64,000 nucleotides of DNA from NCBI RefSeq assembly GCF_014203155.1, contig NZ_JACHIK010000008.1:124001-188000 (forward strand). The letters are read 5' to 3'. Each line of letters opens with the position of its first letter. Positions within the stretch are counted from its first letter, which is position 1. The notes beneath the pieces were generated by a model, which saw only the letters and a program-made list of their open reading frames with translations, was not told the DNA's origin and made no database searches. The DNA comes from Shinella fusca. Its GTDB lineage: Bacteria > Pseudomonadota > Alphaproteobacteria > Rhizobiales > Rhizobiaceae. Made by a program: the position numbers and the translations under genes. Of this stretch, positions 10,416 through 18,838 are shown piece after piece.

Positions 10416-10822
10416 GAGAATCTCCCAAAATGCGTAAACCCGGCTGGCCGGGTCGTTGTCATCCGGGGATTTTGAGGGACGAAAACGGCCAGGCCAGCGC
10501 GTGCGCTAGCGAATAATGCTCCGGCGAATGCAGAGTACCGTTTTCATGGCCTGCTTTATCGCGCCCTCCACGCGCCCGGTCAAGCGGGCGGGCGCGAAAA
10601 TCCCGCTCCTCCCGGCCGGCCAGACAGGCCCCGAAGGCGGGCGGCGGGAAACCATTGTTAGCCGCCGTCACAATTCTTGACCGCCAATCCCGCCGTTTGC
10701 CGCAGAGCGATCAAGATTTGAGCAGAATTTGGCCGAATGGGCCGCATAATCACATCGCTCGTCAGGGCGGCGCCTGGGGAATCAAAGGCGCCTGCTCAAT
10801 GAGCCATCATCAGGAGAGTGAC
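10416..10822. other. Intergenic region between cysS and a divergent small gene
   Basis: About 400 bases with no credible gene. It must contain the cysS promoter on one strand and the promoter of the 59-residue gene on the other. I see no long palindrome of the window's repeat families here and no recognisable riboswitch or RNA gene. Confidence 0.5.
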
Positions 10823-11002
10823 ATGTCGACCGCAAGGAAACCCGCCCAACCCGCCGCCAGCGAGACGCTGCAGGCGCGCTACAAGCCGCTCGGCCTGCCG
10901 GCCGTCGTCGCGGCGACCCGGTGCAAGGCGGAGAGCAAGGCCAAGGACGAGCAGCGCACGCCGCGCGAAATCCCCGCCGTCCTCCAGCCGCTTTACGAAT
11001 AA
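10823..11002 (+). CDS. Small basic hypothetical protein (59 residues)
   Basis: Encodes 59 residues starting MSTARKPAQPAA and ending in LQPLYE. An excellent ribosome site (AGGAGAG, 5-6 bases before ATG 10823) is the main support and decides this start over an in-frame ATG 24 bases upstream. The composition is Ala-, Lys- and Pro-rich with no membrane segment. It converges with the SRAP gene, five bases from its stop. Similar short proteins are, as far as I recall, annotated as hypothetical in rhizobia. No function can be given. Confidence 0.65.
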   Translation: MSTARKPAQPAASETLQARYKPLGLPAVVAATRCKAESKAKDEQRTPREIPAVLQPLYE

Positions 11003-11007
11003 GCGGT

Positions 11008-11787
11008 TCAGAACAGCGAAAGCTGGTCGGGCTTTTGCCCGGCCTTCGGGGGCGCGTCTGCGCCCTTCTTCGTTTCCGGTTCCGCGATCTCCTCCACCGG
11101 CTCCAGGATGTCCGGCCCCATGTTGGAGACCTTGCCCACCTTGTCGGACACCGGGATCGCCTCGAAGAAGCCTTCCTCGATGGGCCGCATCAGGTCTTCC
11201 ACCTCGCGCGGTTCCTGCGTCCTGCAATCGAGCCAGCGAGAAAAATCCTCCGGGCGGATGACGACGGGCATGCGGTCGTGGATGCGGGCGATATCGGCAT
11301 TGGCGGCCGTCGTCAGGATGGCGCCGGTATCGACTTCCGAACCGTCCGCGGACGACCATGTCTCCATGAGGCCGGCGAAGGCGACGATCTCGCCCTTCCT
11401 CGGGCGGATGAAATAGGCCTGCGCCTTCGCGCCCTTGTCCGCCGGCCGTCGCCACTCGAAGAAGCCCGAGGCCGGCACGAGGATGCGCCGATGCCGCATG
11501 GCGGCGCGGAACGAGGCCTTGCCGATCGCCGTTTCGGCGCGCGCGTTGATCAGCAGCGGAAAATCCTGCGGGTCCTTCACCCAGCCGGGCATGAAGCCCC
11601 AGCGCACCAGAAGCGCCTTGCGCTCCGGCAGGTTGCTGCCGGGCGCCTGCCTGTCGCCGGCCACGACGACGAGGATCGGCTGCGTCGGGGCGATGTTGTA
11701 GCGCGCCGGCGGCTCCTCCAGGTTCACGAGATTGAGGAACTCGCGGAGAAGATCGGCCCTGGCCAGCAATGCGAAGCGTCCACACAT
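11008..11787 (-). CDS. SRAP-family abasic-site processing protein (YedK/HMCES-like)
   Basis: 259-residue SOS response-associated peptidase-fold protein. The family forms a thiazolidine DNA-protein crosslink with abasic sites in single-stranded DNA through the residue-2 cysteine after Met removal. All key residues are visible: Cys2 (MCGRF), Asn81 (NARAE), Glu111 (GFFEW) and His170 (RIHDRMP). The fold ends near residue 225. An acidic, Lys-rich linker follows and the last five residues are QLSLF, an exact match to the bacterial sliding-clamp-binding consensus. It is divergent from the Nudix gene, with a 59-base shared promoter region. Confidence 0.93.
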   Translation of the reverse strand: MCGRFALLARADLLREFLNLVNLEEPPARYNIAPTQPILVVVAGDRQAPGSNLPERKALLVRWGFMPGWVKDPQDFPLLINARAETAIGKASFRAAMRHRRILVPASGFFEWRRPADKGAKAQAYFIRPRKGEIVAFAGLMETWSSADGSEVDTGAILTTAANADIARIHDRMPVVIRPEDFSRWLDCRTQEPREVEDLMRPIEEGFFEAIPVSDKVGKVSNMGPDILEPVEEIAEPETKKGADAPPKAGQKPDQLSLF

Positions 11788-11846
11788 GGCGTCGTCATCG
11801 CACTTTGCCTATAAGGGGTCAACGACCCACCCGAACCGGACCCGCG

Positions 11847-12281
11847 ATGAAGACGTCGAAGATGCCCCAGCCCGCCTCCTCCGCCATCGTCGAGCGCGAC
11901 GGGCGCTACCTGCTCGTGCTGCGCACCAAGCCGCCGTCGGATGCGATGTACGCCTTTCCGGGCGGGCGGGGCGAGCCGGGCGAGAGCCCGGCCGAGACCG
12001 CGCTGCGCGAACTCTTCGAGGAAACGGGCCTGCGCGCCGAAAAGCCGGTGCTTTTCGCCACCTACGACCTGCCCGGCCACGAGGACGGCCCCGGCAGCCA
12101 GTCGTTCTTCCTCTCCGTCTTCAAGGTGAAGGCGGACGAGAACGCGGTCGCCGTCGCCGCGGACGATGCGGCAAGCGTCGGCTGGTACACGGCGGGCGAG
12201 ATCGAGAAGATGCCGGCGCCCGACAGCGTGCGCGAATGCATCCGCCGCCTGGAAGCCGAGCGCGCGGAGCTTTCCGCATGA
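11847..12281 (+). CDS. Nudix hydrolase
   Basis: 144-residue Nudix hydrolase, cutting nucleoside diphosphates linked to another moiety. The Nudix box is complete (GRGEPGE, seven residues, then RELFEETGL), giving the Mg2+-binding glutamates. The substrate cannot be told; the small size suits ADP-ribose, NADH or oxidised nucleotides. ATG 11847 was taken because upstream in-frame codons lie in the promoter region shared with the SRAP gene. Its stop overlaps the start of the next gene (ATGA), so the two are co-translated. Confidence 0.88.
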   Translation: MKTSKMPQPASSAIVERDGRYLLVLRTKPPSDAMYAFPGGRGEPGESPAETALRELFEETGLRAEKPVLFATYDLPGHEDGPGSQSFFLSVFKVKADENAVAVAADDAASVGWYTAGEIEKMPAPDSVRECIRRLEAERAELSA

Positions 12282-12694
12282 GGCTCCGCCCCGCGCTCCT
12301 GCTTCTCCTCGCCCTTGCCGCCCCCGCCTTCGCTCAACCGGCGAAGGACGAGAAGGCCGCGCAGACCCCCGAGGCGGCCGTGGAAAAGCCGGCGCCCTAT
12401 GACGAGCGGCTGGAGCGGCTGTCGGAAATCCTCGGGGCGGTGAGTTACCTGCGCAATCTCTGCACGGACAAGGCGGAGGACGAGTGGCGCGGCTCCATGC
12501 AGCGCCTCATCGACCTCGAAGCGGCAGGCGAGCCGAAGCGGCAGGAACGGCTGACGGCGGCATTCAACCGTGGATACCGCTCCTTTGCGGCCATCTATAC
12601 GGCTTGCACCGACTCGGCCGTTGTCGCAGAAGGAAGATACCGTGCCGAAGGAGCAACACTTGCCACGGAAATTACCGCAAGGTTCGGGAATTAG
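12278..12694 (+). CDS. TIGR02301-family exported hypothetical protein
   Basis: 138 residues with a clean signal peptide (RLRPALLLLLALAAPAFA, cleavage near residue 19), so it is periplasmic. The mature part matches the alphaproteobacterial TIGR02301 pattern: an ERLSEILGAVSYLRNLC block, a conserved Trp/Met segment (EWRGSMQRL) and AAFNRGYRSFA followed by a CT pair. The two conserved cysteines may form a disulphide. It is translationally coupled to the Nudix gene (ATGA). No function is known for the family. Confidence 0.85.
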   Translation: MRLRPALLLLLALAAPAFAQPAKDEKAAQTPEAAVEKPAPYDERLERLSEILGAVSYLRNLCTDKAEDEWRGSMQRLIDLEAAGEPKRQERLTAAFNRGYRSFAAIYTACTDSAVVAEGRYRAEGATLATEITARFGN

Positions 12695-12777
12695 CGATTA
12701 ATTAACCTGTTTTTCCAGCAGCCAGTGCCGTTTTGGGAAAAGGCTGCTAAGGTCGTTAACAGTCAAGTAAGAACTGA

Positions 12778-13056
12778 ATGCCTCGCATGGACCGATCTAT
12801 GGAACCTACTCTCAACGATATCGACGAGATGATCGTGCACGAGAAGATGCAGGCCGCTCTGGAATACCAGAACGAGGCTTGGGCCGATGGCATGGCGGAC
12901 GGCATCGAGGCGGAAATCATCGCCGATGCAGCCATCGCGCTCGCCTTGCGCGAGACGATCCGGGTCCATGGCGAGCGCGGCGCGGAAGCCTTGCTCGATT
13001 CGCTGCGCGAGCGCATGCTGGCCGGAGAATTCTCCCCCGAGCGCATCCTGCAATAG
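12778..13056 (+). CDS. Hypothetical acidic helical protein (92 residues)
   Basis: 92 residues, acidic and predicted mainly helical, with no signal peptide. Three in-frame Met codons (12778, 12787, 12799) could start it and no ribosome site is decisive; I give the longest. It ends 16 bases before the next gene, so the two probably form an operon. I do not recognise a domain. Codon usage and third-position GC look like the neighbours, which supports a real gene. Confidence 0.65.
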   Translation: MPRMDRSMEPTLNDIDEMIVHEKMQAALEYQNEAWADGMADGIEAEIIADAAIALALRETIRVHGERGAEALLDSLRERMLAGEFSPERILQ

Positions 13057-13072
13057 GCTGGAAAGACACATC

Positions 13073-13846
13073 ATGCAGACGAAGGCTGACGGCAAGAAGC
13101 TGCTTCGCGGCAGCCTTATCGCGTTCACCGTACTCTTCGGCACGACGGCGCTCACCCTGCCCTTGCACCCCGCCTTCGCCCTCAGCGAGCTGAGGCACGA
13201 GCAGGGCGTGGCGCAGCAGAAGCCCGCCGAAGACGAGAAGGCCGCGCCGGTCGAGACGGAACAGGACGGGGAGGAAGCAAGCCCCCTCGAACTGCCGCTT
13301 CCCGATCCCATCGTCCGCAAGAACCAGGCCGTGACGGAACCCGCGGACGACGCGCCCGCCGAGGACGAGCCGCAGACGCCTGTCGAGGTGTTCTACGACA
13401 TCGAGAAGGCGCCGGAGCCCGTGCGCCGCATGCGCCAGCTCATCGTCGAGGCGGCCGCCTCCGGCGATATCGAGCGCCTTCGCCCGCTGCTCGGCAAGGG
13501 CGTGACGCAGACGCAGGTCTCCATGGTCGAGAGCGAGGAGGGCCCGGTCGAGACGCTGAAAGGCCAGTCCGGCGATCCGGACGGCATCGAGGTGCTCGCC
13601 ATCCTGCTCGACGTGCTCTCCACCGGCTTCGCCCATGTCGGCGCCGGCACGCCGGACGACATGTATGTCTGGCCCTATTTCGCCGAAAAGCCGCTCGCCA
13701 GCCTGACGCCGCCGGAAAAGGTGGATCTCCTGCGCCTCGTGACCGCTGGCGACTACGCCGACATGCAGGAATTCGGCAGCTACAATTTCTACCGCGTCGG
13801 CATCACGCCGGACGGGGAATGGAAGTTCTTCGTCACGGGTGAGTGA
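13073..13846 (+). CDS. Exported hypothetical protein with Pro/Glu-rich linker
   Basis: 257 residues. The N-terminus (basic KADGKKLLRGS, then a hydrophobic stretch to about residue 37 ending AFA) is a signal peptide or anchor. An acidic Pro/Glu/Ala linker covers about residues 42-105. The C-terminal globular part (about 105-257) has conserved-looking Trp, Pro and Gly positions and ends in GEWKFFVTGE. Proteins of this shape are conserved as periplasmic hypotheticals in rhizobia. ATG 13073 follows GGAAAGACACATC. It is probably co-transcribed with the 92-residue gene. Confidence 0.75.
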   Translation: MQTKADGKKLLRGSLIAFTVLFGTTALTLPLHPAFALSELRHEQGVAQQKPAEDEKAAPVETEQDGEEASPLELPLPDPIVRKNQAVTEPADDAPAEDEPQTPVEVFYDIEKAPEPVRRMRQLIVEAAASGDIERLRPLLGKGVTQTQVSMVESEEGPVETLKGQSGDPDGIEVLAILLDVLSTGFAHVGAGTPDDMYVWPYFAEKPLASLTPPEKVDLLRLVTAGDYADMQEFGSYNFYRVGITPDGEWKFFVTGE

Positions 13847-13903
13847 ACCCGGCTTTTTTAGTTCGTACGACGGCGGCCCATTTTCCCTCACATCTGGAGC
13901 TTG

Positions 13904-14042
13904 CCCCTCACCCTAACCCTCTCCCCGCAAGCGGGGAGAGGGGACTTGCCCTACTAACCGCTTTTGTTTGAGGAAACCGGCGCGGCGTATCCCCTTCGCC
14001 CCGCTTGCGGGGAGAAGGTGGCCGGCAGGCCGGATGAGGGGC
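13904..14042. repeat. Palindromic repeat, second family (CCCCTCACCC...GATGAGGGG)
   Basis: The left arm CCCCTCACCCTAACCCTCTC plus a CCCCGCAAGCGGGG hairpin lies opposite a right arm with CCCCGCTTGCGGGG and ending GGCCGGATGAGGGG. The outer ends pair imperfectly and each half has its own strong hairpin. It lies between the exported protein gene and ygfZ, both on the plus strand. It differs from the ACCCCCCTCT family except for a shared GGCCGGCAGGCC core. Confidence 0.75.
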
Positions 14043-14186
14043 TGCCTTTCTACGCGTTGCCTATACGGGAGAAAAAGCCCCGCACCTTGCGAAAGCAGCC
14101 CTGCCGTTCTACCTCTGTTTCCAAAGGCGCAGCGATGCGCCGCCTGCCGCCGGCCCCTGCCGGCGCGCGCAAAACTGGATCGAAAC

Positions 14187-15032
14187 ATGCCTTCCGTCAC
14201 GCTTTCCGGCCGCGCCTTTCTCCGCCTTTCCGGCAAGGATGCCGAGACTTTCCTGCAAGCCCTGATCACCACGGACCTGCCGTCCCTGCCCGAAGGCGAA
14301 ATCCGCCCCGGCGCGCTTCTGACGCCGCAGGGCAAGATCCTGTTCGATTTCCTCATCCGCCGCGACGGTGCGGACGCCTTCCTCATCGAGACGGGCGAGG
14401 AGCAGCGCGACGGGCTCCTCAAGCGCCTTACCCTCTACAAGCTGCGCGCCGCCGTGGACCTTGCCGCCGTCGAGGGCGGTGCGGTGACCGTGGCATGGGA
14501 CGCACCCGAGGCGGATGCGCCGCACGATGCGCGGTTCGCCGCCGCAGGCGTGACGGTCTCCCGCCGGCCGGGCGCGGGCGGCACCGATGCCCCTGCCCTC
14601 TACGACGGCCTTCGCATTGCCGCCGGCCTTCCTGAATCTGGCCGAGACTACGCGCTTTCCGACGCCTTCCCGCATGACGTGCTGCTCGACCGCAGCGGCG
14701 GCCTTTCCTTCCGCAAGGGCTGCTATGTCGGGCAGGAGGTCGTCTCCCGCATGCAGCATCGCGGCACGGCGCGCCGCCGCCCGGTCATCGTCAAGGCCGA
14801 AACCGCCCTTCCCGCGACCGGCACGGAGCTTCTTGCCGGTGGCAAGCCCATCGGCACGCTCGGCACCGTCTCCGGCCTCCTCGGCCTCGCCGTGGTGCGC
14901 CTCGACCGCGCGGCGGACGCCATGCGCACGGGCACGCCGATTACCGCGGGCGACGTGCCCGTGACGCTGGAGCTCCCCGCATGGACCGGGCTCGGCTTCC
15001 CCGAAGAGGCGACCGAGGTGCCGGCGCAATGA
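14187..15032 (+). CDS. ygfZ: YgfZ folate-binding protein, Fe-S cluster repair/assembly
   Basis: 281-residue YgfZ/GcvT-like protein, which binds tetrahydrofolate and supports repair or assembly of certain Fe-S enzymes such as MiaB. The defining signature KGCYVGQE, with its conserved Cys, is at residues 177-184. The N-terminus LSGRAFLRLSGKDAETFLQ is also typical. ATG 14187 gives the family start. The gene sits between two palindromic repeats and is probably transcribed from 14043-14186. It is cytosolic. Confidence 0.92.
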   Translation: MPSVTLSGRAFLRLSGKDAETFLQALITTDLPSLPEGEIRPGALLTPQGKILFDFLIRRDGADAFLIETGEEQRDGLLKRLTLYKLRAAVDLAAVEGGAVTVAWDAPEADAPHDARFAAAGVTVSRRPGAGGTDAPALYDGLRIAAGLPESGRDYALSDAFPHDVLLDRSGGLSFRKGCYVGQEVVSRMQHRGTARRRPVIVKAETALPATGTELLAGGKPIGTLGTVSGLLGLAVVRLDRAADAMRTGTPITAGDVPVTLELPAWTGLGFPEEATEVPAQ

Positions 15033-15066
15033 GGGCGCTTTTGCGGGAGAGGTGCGGTTGGGGGCT

Positions 15067-15185
15067 ACCCCCCTCTGCCCTGCCGGGCATCTCCCCCACA
15101 GGGGGGGAGATCGGCAAGGAGCGAGGCGGCGCCACAATCAATCTCCCCCCTTGTGGGGGAGATGCCCGGCAGGGCAGAGGGGGGT
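15067..15185. repeat. Large palindromic intergenic repeat (copy 3, CCCTGCCGGG subtype)
   Basis: Left arm ACCCCCCTCTGCCCTGCCGG..., spacer of about 30 bases, right arm ending ...GGGCAGAGGGGGGT. The arms are nearly perfect inverted copies. It lies between ygfZ and the HD hydrolase gene, 32 bases before the latter's start. Confidence 0.85.
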
Positions 15186-15216
15186 GCCGCCCCAAAATGC
15201 CCAGCGGGATATCCCA

Positions 15217-15843
15217 ATGACCGCCCCCCGCGCGAAAACCGAGCCGCGCGCGTGGCAGCGCATGCTGTCCGGCCGCCGGCTCGATCTTCTCAACCCCTCG
15301 CCGCTCGACATCGAGCTTTCCGACATCGCGCACGGGCTTGCCCGCGTCGCGCGCTGGAACGGGCAGACGCACGGAGACCATGCCTTTTCCGTCGCGCAGC
15401 ATTCGCTCGTCGTGGAGGCGATCTTCCGGCGGCAGAACCGCTGCGATGCGGGCGAATGTCTCGTGGCGCTGCTGCACGACGCGCCGGAATACGTGATCGG
15501 CGACATGATCTCGCCCTTCAAGGCGGTCGTCGGCGGCGGTTACAAGACGGTGGAGAAGCGGCTGGAGGCCGCCGTCCACCTGCGCTTCGGCCTGCCGCCC
15601 GCAACGCCCGCCGCGCTGAAGGCGAAGATCAAGAAGGCCGACCAGGTCGCCGCCTTCTTCGAGGCGACGGAGCTTGCCGGCTTCTCCCATGCCGAGGCGA
15701 CGAAATTCTTCGGCGCGCCGCGCGGCATCACGCGCGACATGCTCGACATCGCCCCCATGCCGGCAACGCAAGCGCAGGCGCGCTTCTGCGAGCGTTTCGC
15801 GGCGCTGGAAGAGGAGCGCGGCCTTCCCGCCGCTGCGGTGTGA
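15217..15843 (+). CDS. HD-domain hydrolase, YfbR-like 5'-nucleotidase family
   Basis: 208-residue HD-superfamily metal-dependent phosphohydrolase. The metal ligands are visible as the His in FSVAQHS, the HD pair in ALLHDAPE and the later Asp in KKADQVA. This arrangement is that of the YfbR/YedJ-type deoxynucleotide 5'-phosphatases, but the exact substrate is inferred. ATG 15217 was chosen as the first Met after the repeat. It is the first gene of an operon with the Cys-phosphatase (two bases apart) and the NAD regulator (ATGA overlap), which hints at a nucleotide-related role. Confidence 0.85.
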   Translation: MTAPRAKTEPRAWQRMLSGRRLDLLNPSPLDIELSDIAHGLARVARWNGQTHGDHAFSVAQHSLVVEAIFRRQNRCDAGECLVALLHDAPEYVIGDMISPFKAVVGGGYKTVEKRLEAAVHLRFGLPPATPAALKAKIKKADQVAAFFEATELAGFSHAEATKFFGAPRGITRDMLDIAPMPATQAQARFCERFAALEEERGLPAAAV

Positions 15844-15845
15844 GG

Positions 15846-16379
15846 ATGGGCCGGATCGTCGTCGCCCCCCTTCCGAAGATCGCCGAGCTCGCCGTCCGGC
15901 ACGGCTGCCGCGAAATGGTGAGCCTCGTCGCGCCGAGGCAGGATTTCCACCGCCCGGCCGTGATCTCCGCCGGCCGGCACCTCATCCTCGGCGTCAACGA
16001 TATCGCCTTTGCCGGCACGGGCAAGCTCGTCGCGCCCGGCGAAGAGCATGTGGCGGCCATTCTCGCCTTCGCCCGCGGCTGGGACCGGCAGGCGCCGCTT
16101 CTCGTCCATTGCCAGATGGGCGTTTCCCGCTCGCCGGCCGCCGCCCTCCTCATCGCGCTCGCCGTGGAGCCGGATCAGGACGACCACGCGCTGGCGCTAC
16201 GCCTGCGGCAGGCCTCCGTGCAGGCAACGCCGAATGCGCGGCTCGTCGAGATCGGCGACCGTGTGCTGGATCGCGGCGGGCGGCTCGTCGCCGCCGTCCG
16301 GGCCATCGGGCGCGGGGCGGACTATGTCGGCGACAGCCCCTTCGTCTTTTCCGCCGTACCGGAGCGGGCCGAACCATGA
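15846..16379 (+). CDS. Cys-dependent protein-tyrosine/dual-specificity phosphatase-like protein
   Basis: 177 residues with a phosphatase P-loop HCQMGVSRS: the nucleophile is Cys89 and the phosphate-binding residue Arg95 (CX5R). No clear general-acid Asp position can be assigned by eye, though VNDIAF (about 50-55) is a candidate. Such proteins are common in alphaproteobacteria next to NAD or nucleotide genes, with unproven substrates. It lies two bases after the HD gene and its stop overlaps the start of the NAD regulator gene, so it is part of one operon. Confidence 0.85.
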   Translation: MGRIVVAPLPKIAELAVRHGCREMVSLVAPRQDFHRPAVISAGRHLILGVNDIAFAGTGKLVAPGEEHVAAILAFARGWDRQAPLLVHCQMGVSRSPAAALLIALAVEPDQDDHALALRLRQASVQATPNARLVEIGDRVLDRGGRLVAAVRAIGRGADYVGDSPFVFSAVPERAEP

Positions 16380-17353
16380 CGGACGCCCTTACCCGCCCGC
16401 CTGTCGAGATCGGCCTCAATGCGGCGGTCGTCGCCATTTCCGGCCGCAGCCCGTCGATCCTCGCTGTCGCCGGCGAAGGCCCGGGTGCGCGCGACGCGCT
16501 GCCCTTCGGCCCCTTCGCCCCGCAGCAGCACCGCACCTTCGAGACGAGCCTGCGCGCCAGCGTTGAGGCGCAGACGGCGCTGAAGCTCGGCTATATCGAG
16601 CAGCTCTATACGTTCGGCGACCGCGGCCGCCAGAAGCTGCCCGACGAGGCCGGCACGCACATGGTCTCCGTCGGCTACCTGGCGCTCGCCCGCACGGACG
16701 ACGAGGCGAACGAGCGGCTGGCCGAAGCGGGCGCGGCCTGGCGCGACTGGTACACCTATCTTCCCTGGGAGGACTGGCGGCAGGGCCGGCCGGCCATGCT
16801 CGACCAGGCCATCCTGCCGGCGCTGAAATGCTGGGCGGGCGATGCCCTGCGCGAAGAGCGGGCAGCCTCCACGCCCCCGCCGCTCACCCGCGTGCGCCTC
16901 GCCTTCGGCCTCGACGATTTCCCCTGGGACGAGGAGCGCGTGCTGGAGCGCTACGAACTGCTCTACGAGGCCGGCCTTGCCGAGGAGGCGGTGACGGACG
17001 GGCGTGCGCGCGCCGGCCAGCCTTCGCCGGGCGTCGCCATGCGGCACGACCATCGCCGCATCCTCGCCACCGCCATGGCGCGGCTGCGCGGCAAGATCAA
17101 ATACCGTCCGGTGATCTTCGAGCTGATGGCGCCGGAATTCACCCTCACCGAACTGCAGGCGACCGTGGAGGCGATCTCCGGCCGGCACCTGCACAAGCAG
17201 AACTTCCGCCGCCTCGTGGAGGGCGCGGAGCTGGTCGAGCCGACGGGCGCCTCGACCTCGGCGACCGGCGGGCGGCCCGCCGCCCTCTTCCGCTTCCGCC
17301 GCCGTATCCTCGAGGAGCGCCCGGCGCCCGGCCTCAAGGTCGGAACGCGCTGA
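16376..17353 (+). CDS. nadQ: NadQ/NrtR-like Nudix-related regulator of NAD synthesis
   Basis: 325 residues. The N-terminal part resembles a Nudix-like ligand-binding domain (about residues 10-170) lacking a catalytic Nudix box. The C-terminal part (about 215-310) has the winged-helix shape seen in NrtR relatives, with PEFTLTELQATVEAI and LHKQNFRRLVE as the likely DNA-binding helices. Alphaproteobacterial members (COG4111, called NadQ) are proposed repressors of nadABC, which lie 0.6 kb away here. The palindrome before nadA (22343-22367) is the likely target. ATG 16376 overlaps the phosphatase stop. The gene symbol is an inference from family and context. Confidence 0.75.
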   Translation: MTDALTRPPVEIGLNAAVVAISGRSPSILAVAGEGPGARDALPFGPFAPQQHRTFETSLRASVEAQTALKLGYIEQLYTFGDRGRQKLPDEAGTHMVSVGYLALARTDDEANERLAEAGAAWRDWYTYLPWEDWRQGRPAMLDQAILPALKCWAGDALREERAASTPPPLTRVRLAFGLDDFPWDEERVLERYELLYEAGLAEEAVTDGRARAGQPSPGVAMRHDHRRILATAMARLRGKIKYRPVIFELMAPEFTLTELQATVEAISGRHLHKQNFRRLVEGAELVEPTGASTSATGGRPAALFRFRRRILEERPAPGLKVGTR

Positions 17354-17359
17354 AAGCCT

Positions 17360-17872
17360 CTACTTGATCACCGCACAGGCGATCCGGTCGCCCGCCCCGC
17401 CGGCCGGGTCCGTGCGGTAGTCGTCGGAGCCGGCGTGGACGATCAGCGCGCGGCCGCGGATGCCGCGCTCGGCATCGTCGAGGCGTACCATGGTGGAATA
17501 GATCTGCGCGCGCAGGATGCCGTCGTCGCCGACATACTGGTTCGGCAGGTCGCCGGCATGCGGGCCGTCGGCGGAGGCGAAGCCGTGCTTCCTCTCATCC
17601 GGATTGAAATGGCCGCCTGCCGATTCGTGACCGCCCGTGGGATCGCAGGCCCCCTTCTCATGGATGTGCAGCGCCACCCATTTGCGCGGGGTGAGCCCGG
17701 AGACCTCCACCTCGAACAGCACGCCCTCGGGGCCCGCGGTCAGGTGCGCGCGGCCGGTCTCGGTGCCGGCGCGGTCGACGAAATTGGCCTCGGCCGTGTT
17801 CTTCGTCTGCTGGGCGAAAGCCGGTGCGGCCAGGATTACCGCTGCGGCGGCAAGCGCGACGATCTTCGACAT
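17360..17872 (-). CDS. sodC: Cu/Zn superoxide dismutase, periplasmic
   Basis: 170-residue SodC. A signal peptide (residues 1-20, ending AFA) directs it to the periplasm. The copper and zinc ligands are in place: HIHEKG, GGHFNPDER, GPHAGDLPN and the later HAGSDDY. Two cysteines (GACDP and IACAVIK) match the structural disulphide. It converts superoxide to peroxide and oxygen. It converges with nadQ, only six bases from its stop, and stands alone upstream. Confidence 0.93.
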   Translation of the reverse strand: MSKIVALAAAAVILAAPAFAQQTKNTAEANFVDRAGTETGRAHLTAGPEGVLFEVEVSGLTPRKWVALHIHEKGACDPTGGHESAGGHFNPDERKHGFASADGPHAGDLPNQYVGDDGILRAQIYSTMVRLDDAERGIRGRALIVHAGSDDYRTDPAGGAGDRIACAVIK

Positions 17873-17932
17873 GATGCGTCCTCCGTTCAGGTGCTCAAGG
17901 AGCCGGAACGCATCGCGCTGTATGGTGTTCCG

Positions 17933-18838
17933 CTATCGCAGGACGATGTCGAGGCCGATGTCCAGCGTCGGCGCGGCCATGGTGATCTTGGAGGTCGAGA
18001 TGTAGTCGACGCCCGTTTCGGCGATGGCGCGGATGGTGGCGATGTTCACGTTGCCGGAGGCTTCGAGCTTCACCCGGCGCGGATCGGCGGCATAGGCCTC
18101 GTCGGAAAGGCCGGCGCAGTCGCGGTTGATCTCGACGGCGCGGCGCAGCAGTTCCGGCCCCATATTGTCGAGGAGGATCACGTCGGGCTGCGCCTCCAGC
18201 GCCTCCTCCAGCTCCTCCAGCGTGGTCACCTCCACCTCCACCTTGACGAGATGGCCGGCAAAGGCCCGCGCGGCGCGGATGGCGCCGGCAACACCGCCCG
18301 CGACGGCGATGTGGTTGTCCTTGATGAGGATGGCGTCGTCGAGGCCGTAGCGATGCGAGGAGCCGCCGCCCATGCGCACGGCATACTTTTCGAGCGCCCT
18401 GAGGCCGGGGATGGTCTTGCGCGTGCAGCAGACCTTCGCCTTCGTATGGGCGATCTCGCCGGCAAAGCGCGCCGTATAGGTCGCAACGCCGCAAAGGTGC
18501 ATGAGGAAGTTCAGCGCCACCCGCTCGGCCGAGAGCACCGCCCGCGCCGGGCCGGAGATCGTCGCGATCACCGTGCCGGGGGAAAGCCGGTCACCGTCCT
18601 TCACGAAGGCCTCGAAGCGGATCGCCGGGTCCATCAGCCGGAAGGCGGCGCGCGCCAGATCGAGACCCGCGACGACCCCCTCCTCCCGCGCGTTCAGCTC
18701 CGCCGTCGCCGTCATCTCCGGCGCGATGGTCGCCTGGCTGGTGATGTCCCCGGCCCGGCCGAGATCCTCGACAAGCGCCGCACGCACCTGATCCTCCACC
18801 ATCAGCGGGGAGAGGACGGGGAGATGGGGATGGGTCAT
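17933..18838 (-). CDS. nadC: Nicotinate-nucleotide pyrophosphorylase (quinolinate phosphoribosyltransferase)
   Basis: 301-residue enzyme making nicotinate mononucleotide from quinolinate and PRPP, the third step of de novo NAD synthesis. Recognisable features are RKTIPGLRALEKYAV, GGGSSHRYGLDDA, the KVEVEVTTLEELEEAL segment and EASGNVN near the end. It is a little longer than usual through its N-terminus. ATG 18838 overlaps the stop codon of an upstream DUF559 gene (ATGA), so its translation is coupled to that gene rather than directly to nadB, as would be usual. Confidence 0.95.
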   Translation of the reverse strand: MTHPHLPVLSPLMVEDQVRAALVEDLGRAGDITSQATIAPEMTATAELNAREEGVVAGLDLARAAFRLMDPAIRFEAFVKDGDRLSPGTVIATISGPARAVLSAERVALNFLMHLCGVATYTARFAGEIAHTKAKVCCTRKTIPGLRALEKYAVRMGGGSSHRYGLDDAILIKDNHIAVAGGVAGAIRAARAFAGHLVKVEVEVTTLEELEEALEAQPDVILLDNMGPELLRRAVEINRDCAGLSDEAYAADPRRVKLEASGNVNIATIRAIAETGVDYISTSKITMAAPTLDIGLDIVLR

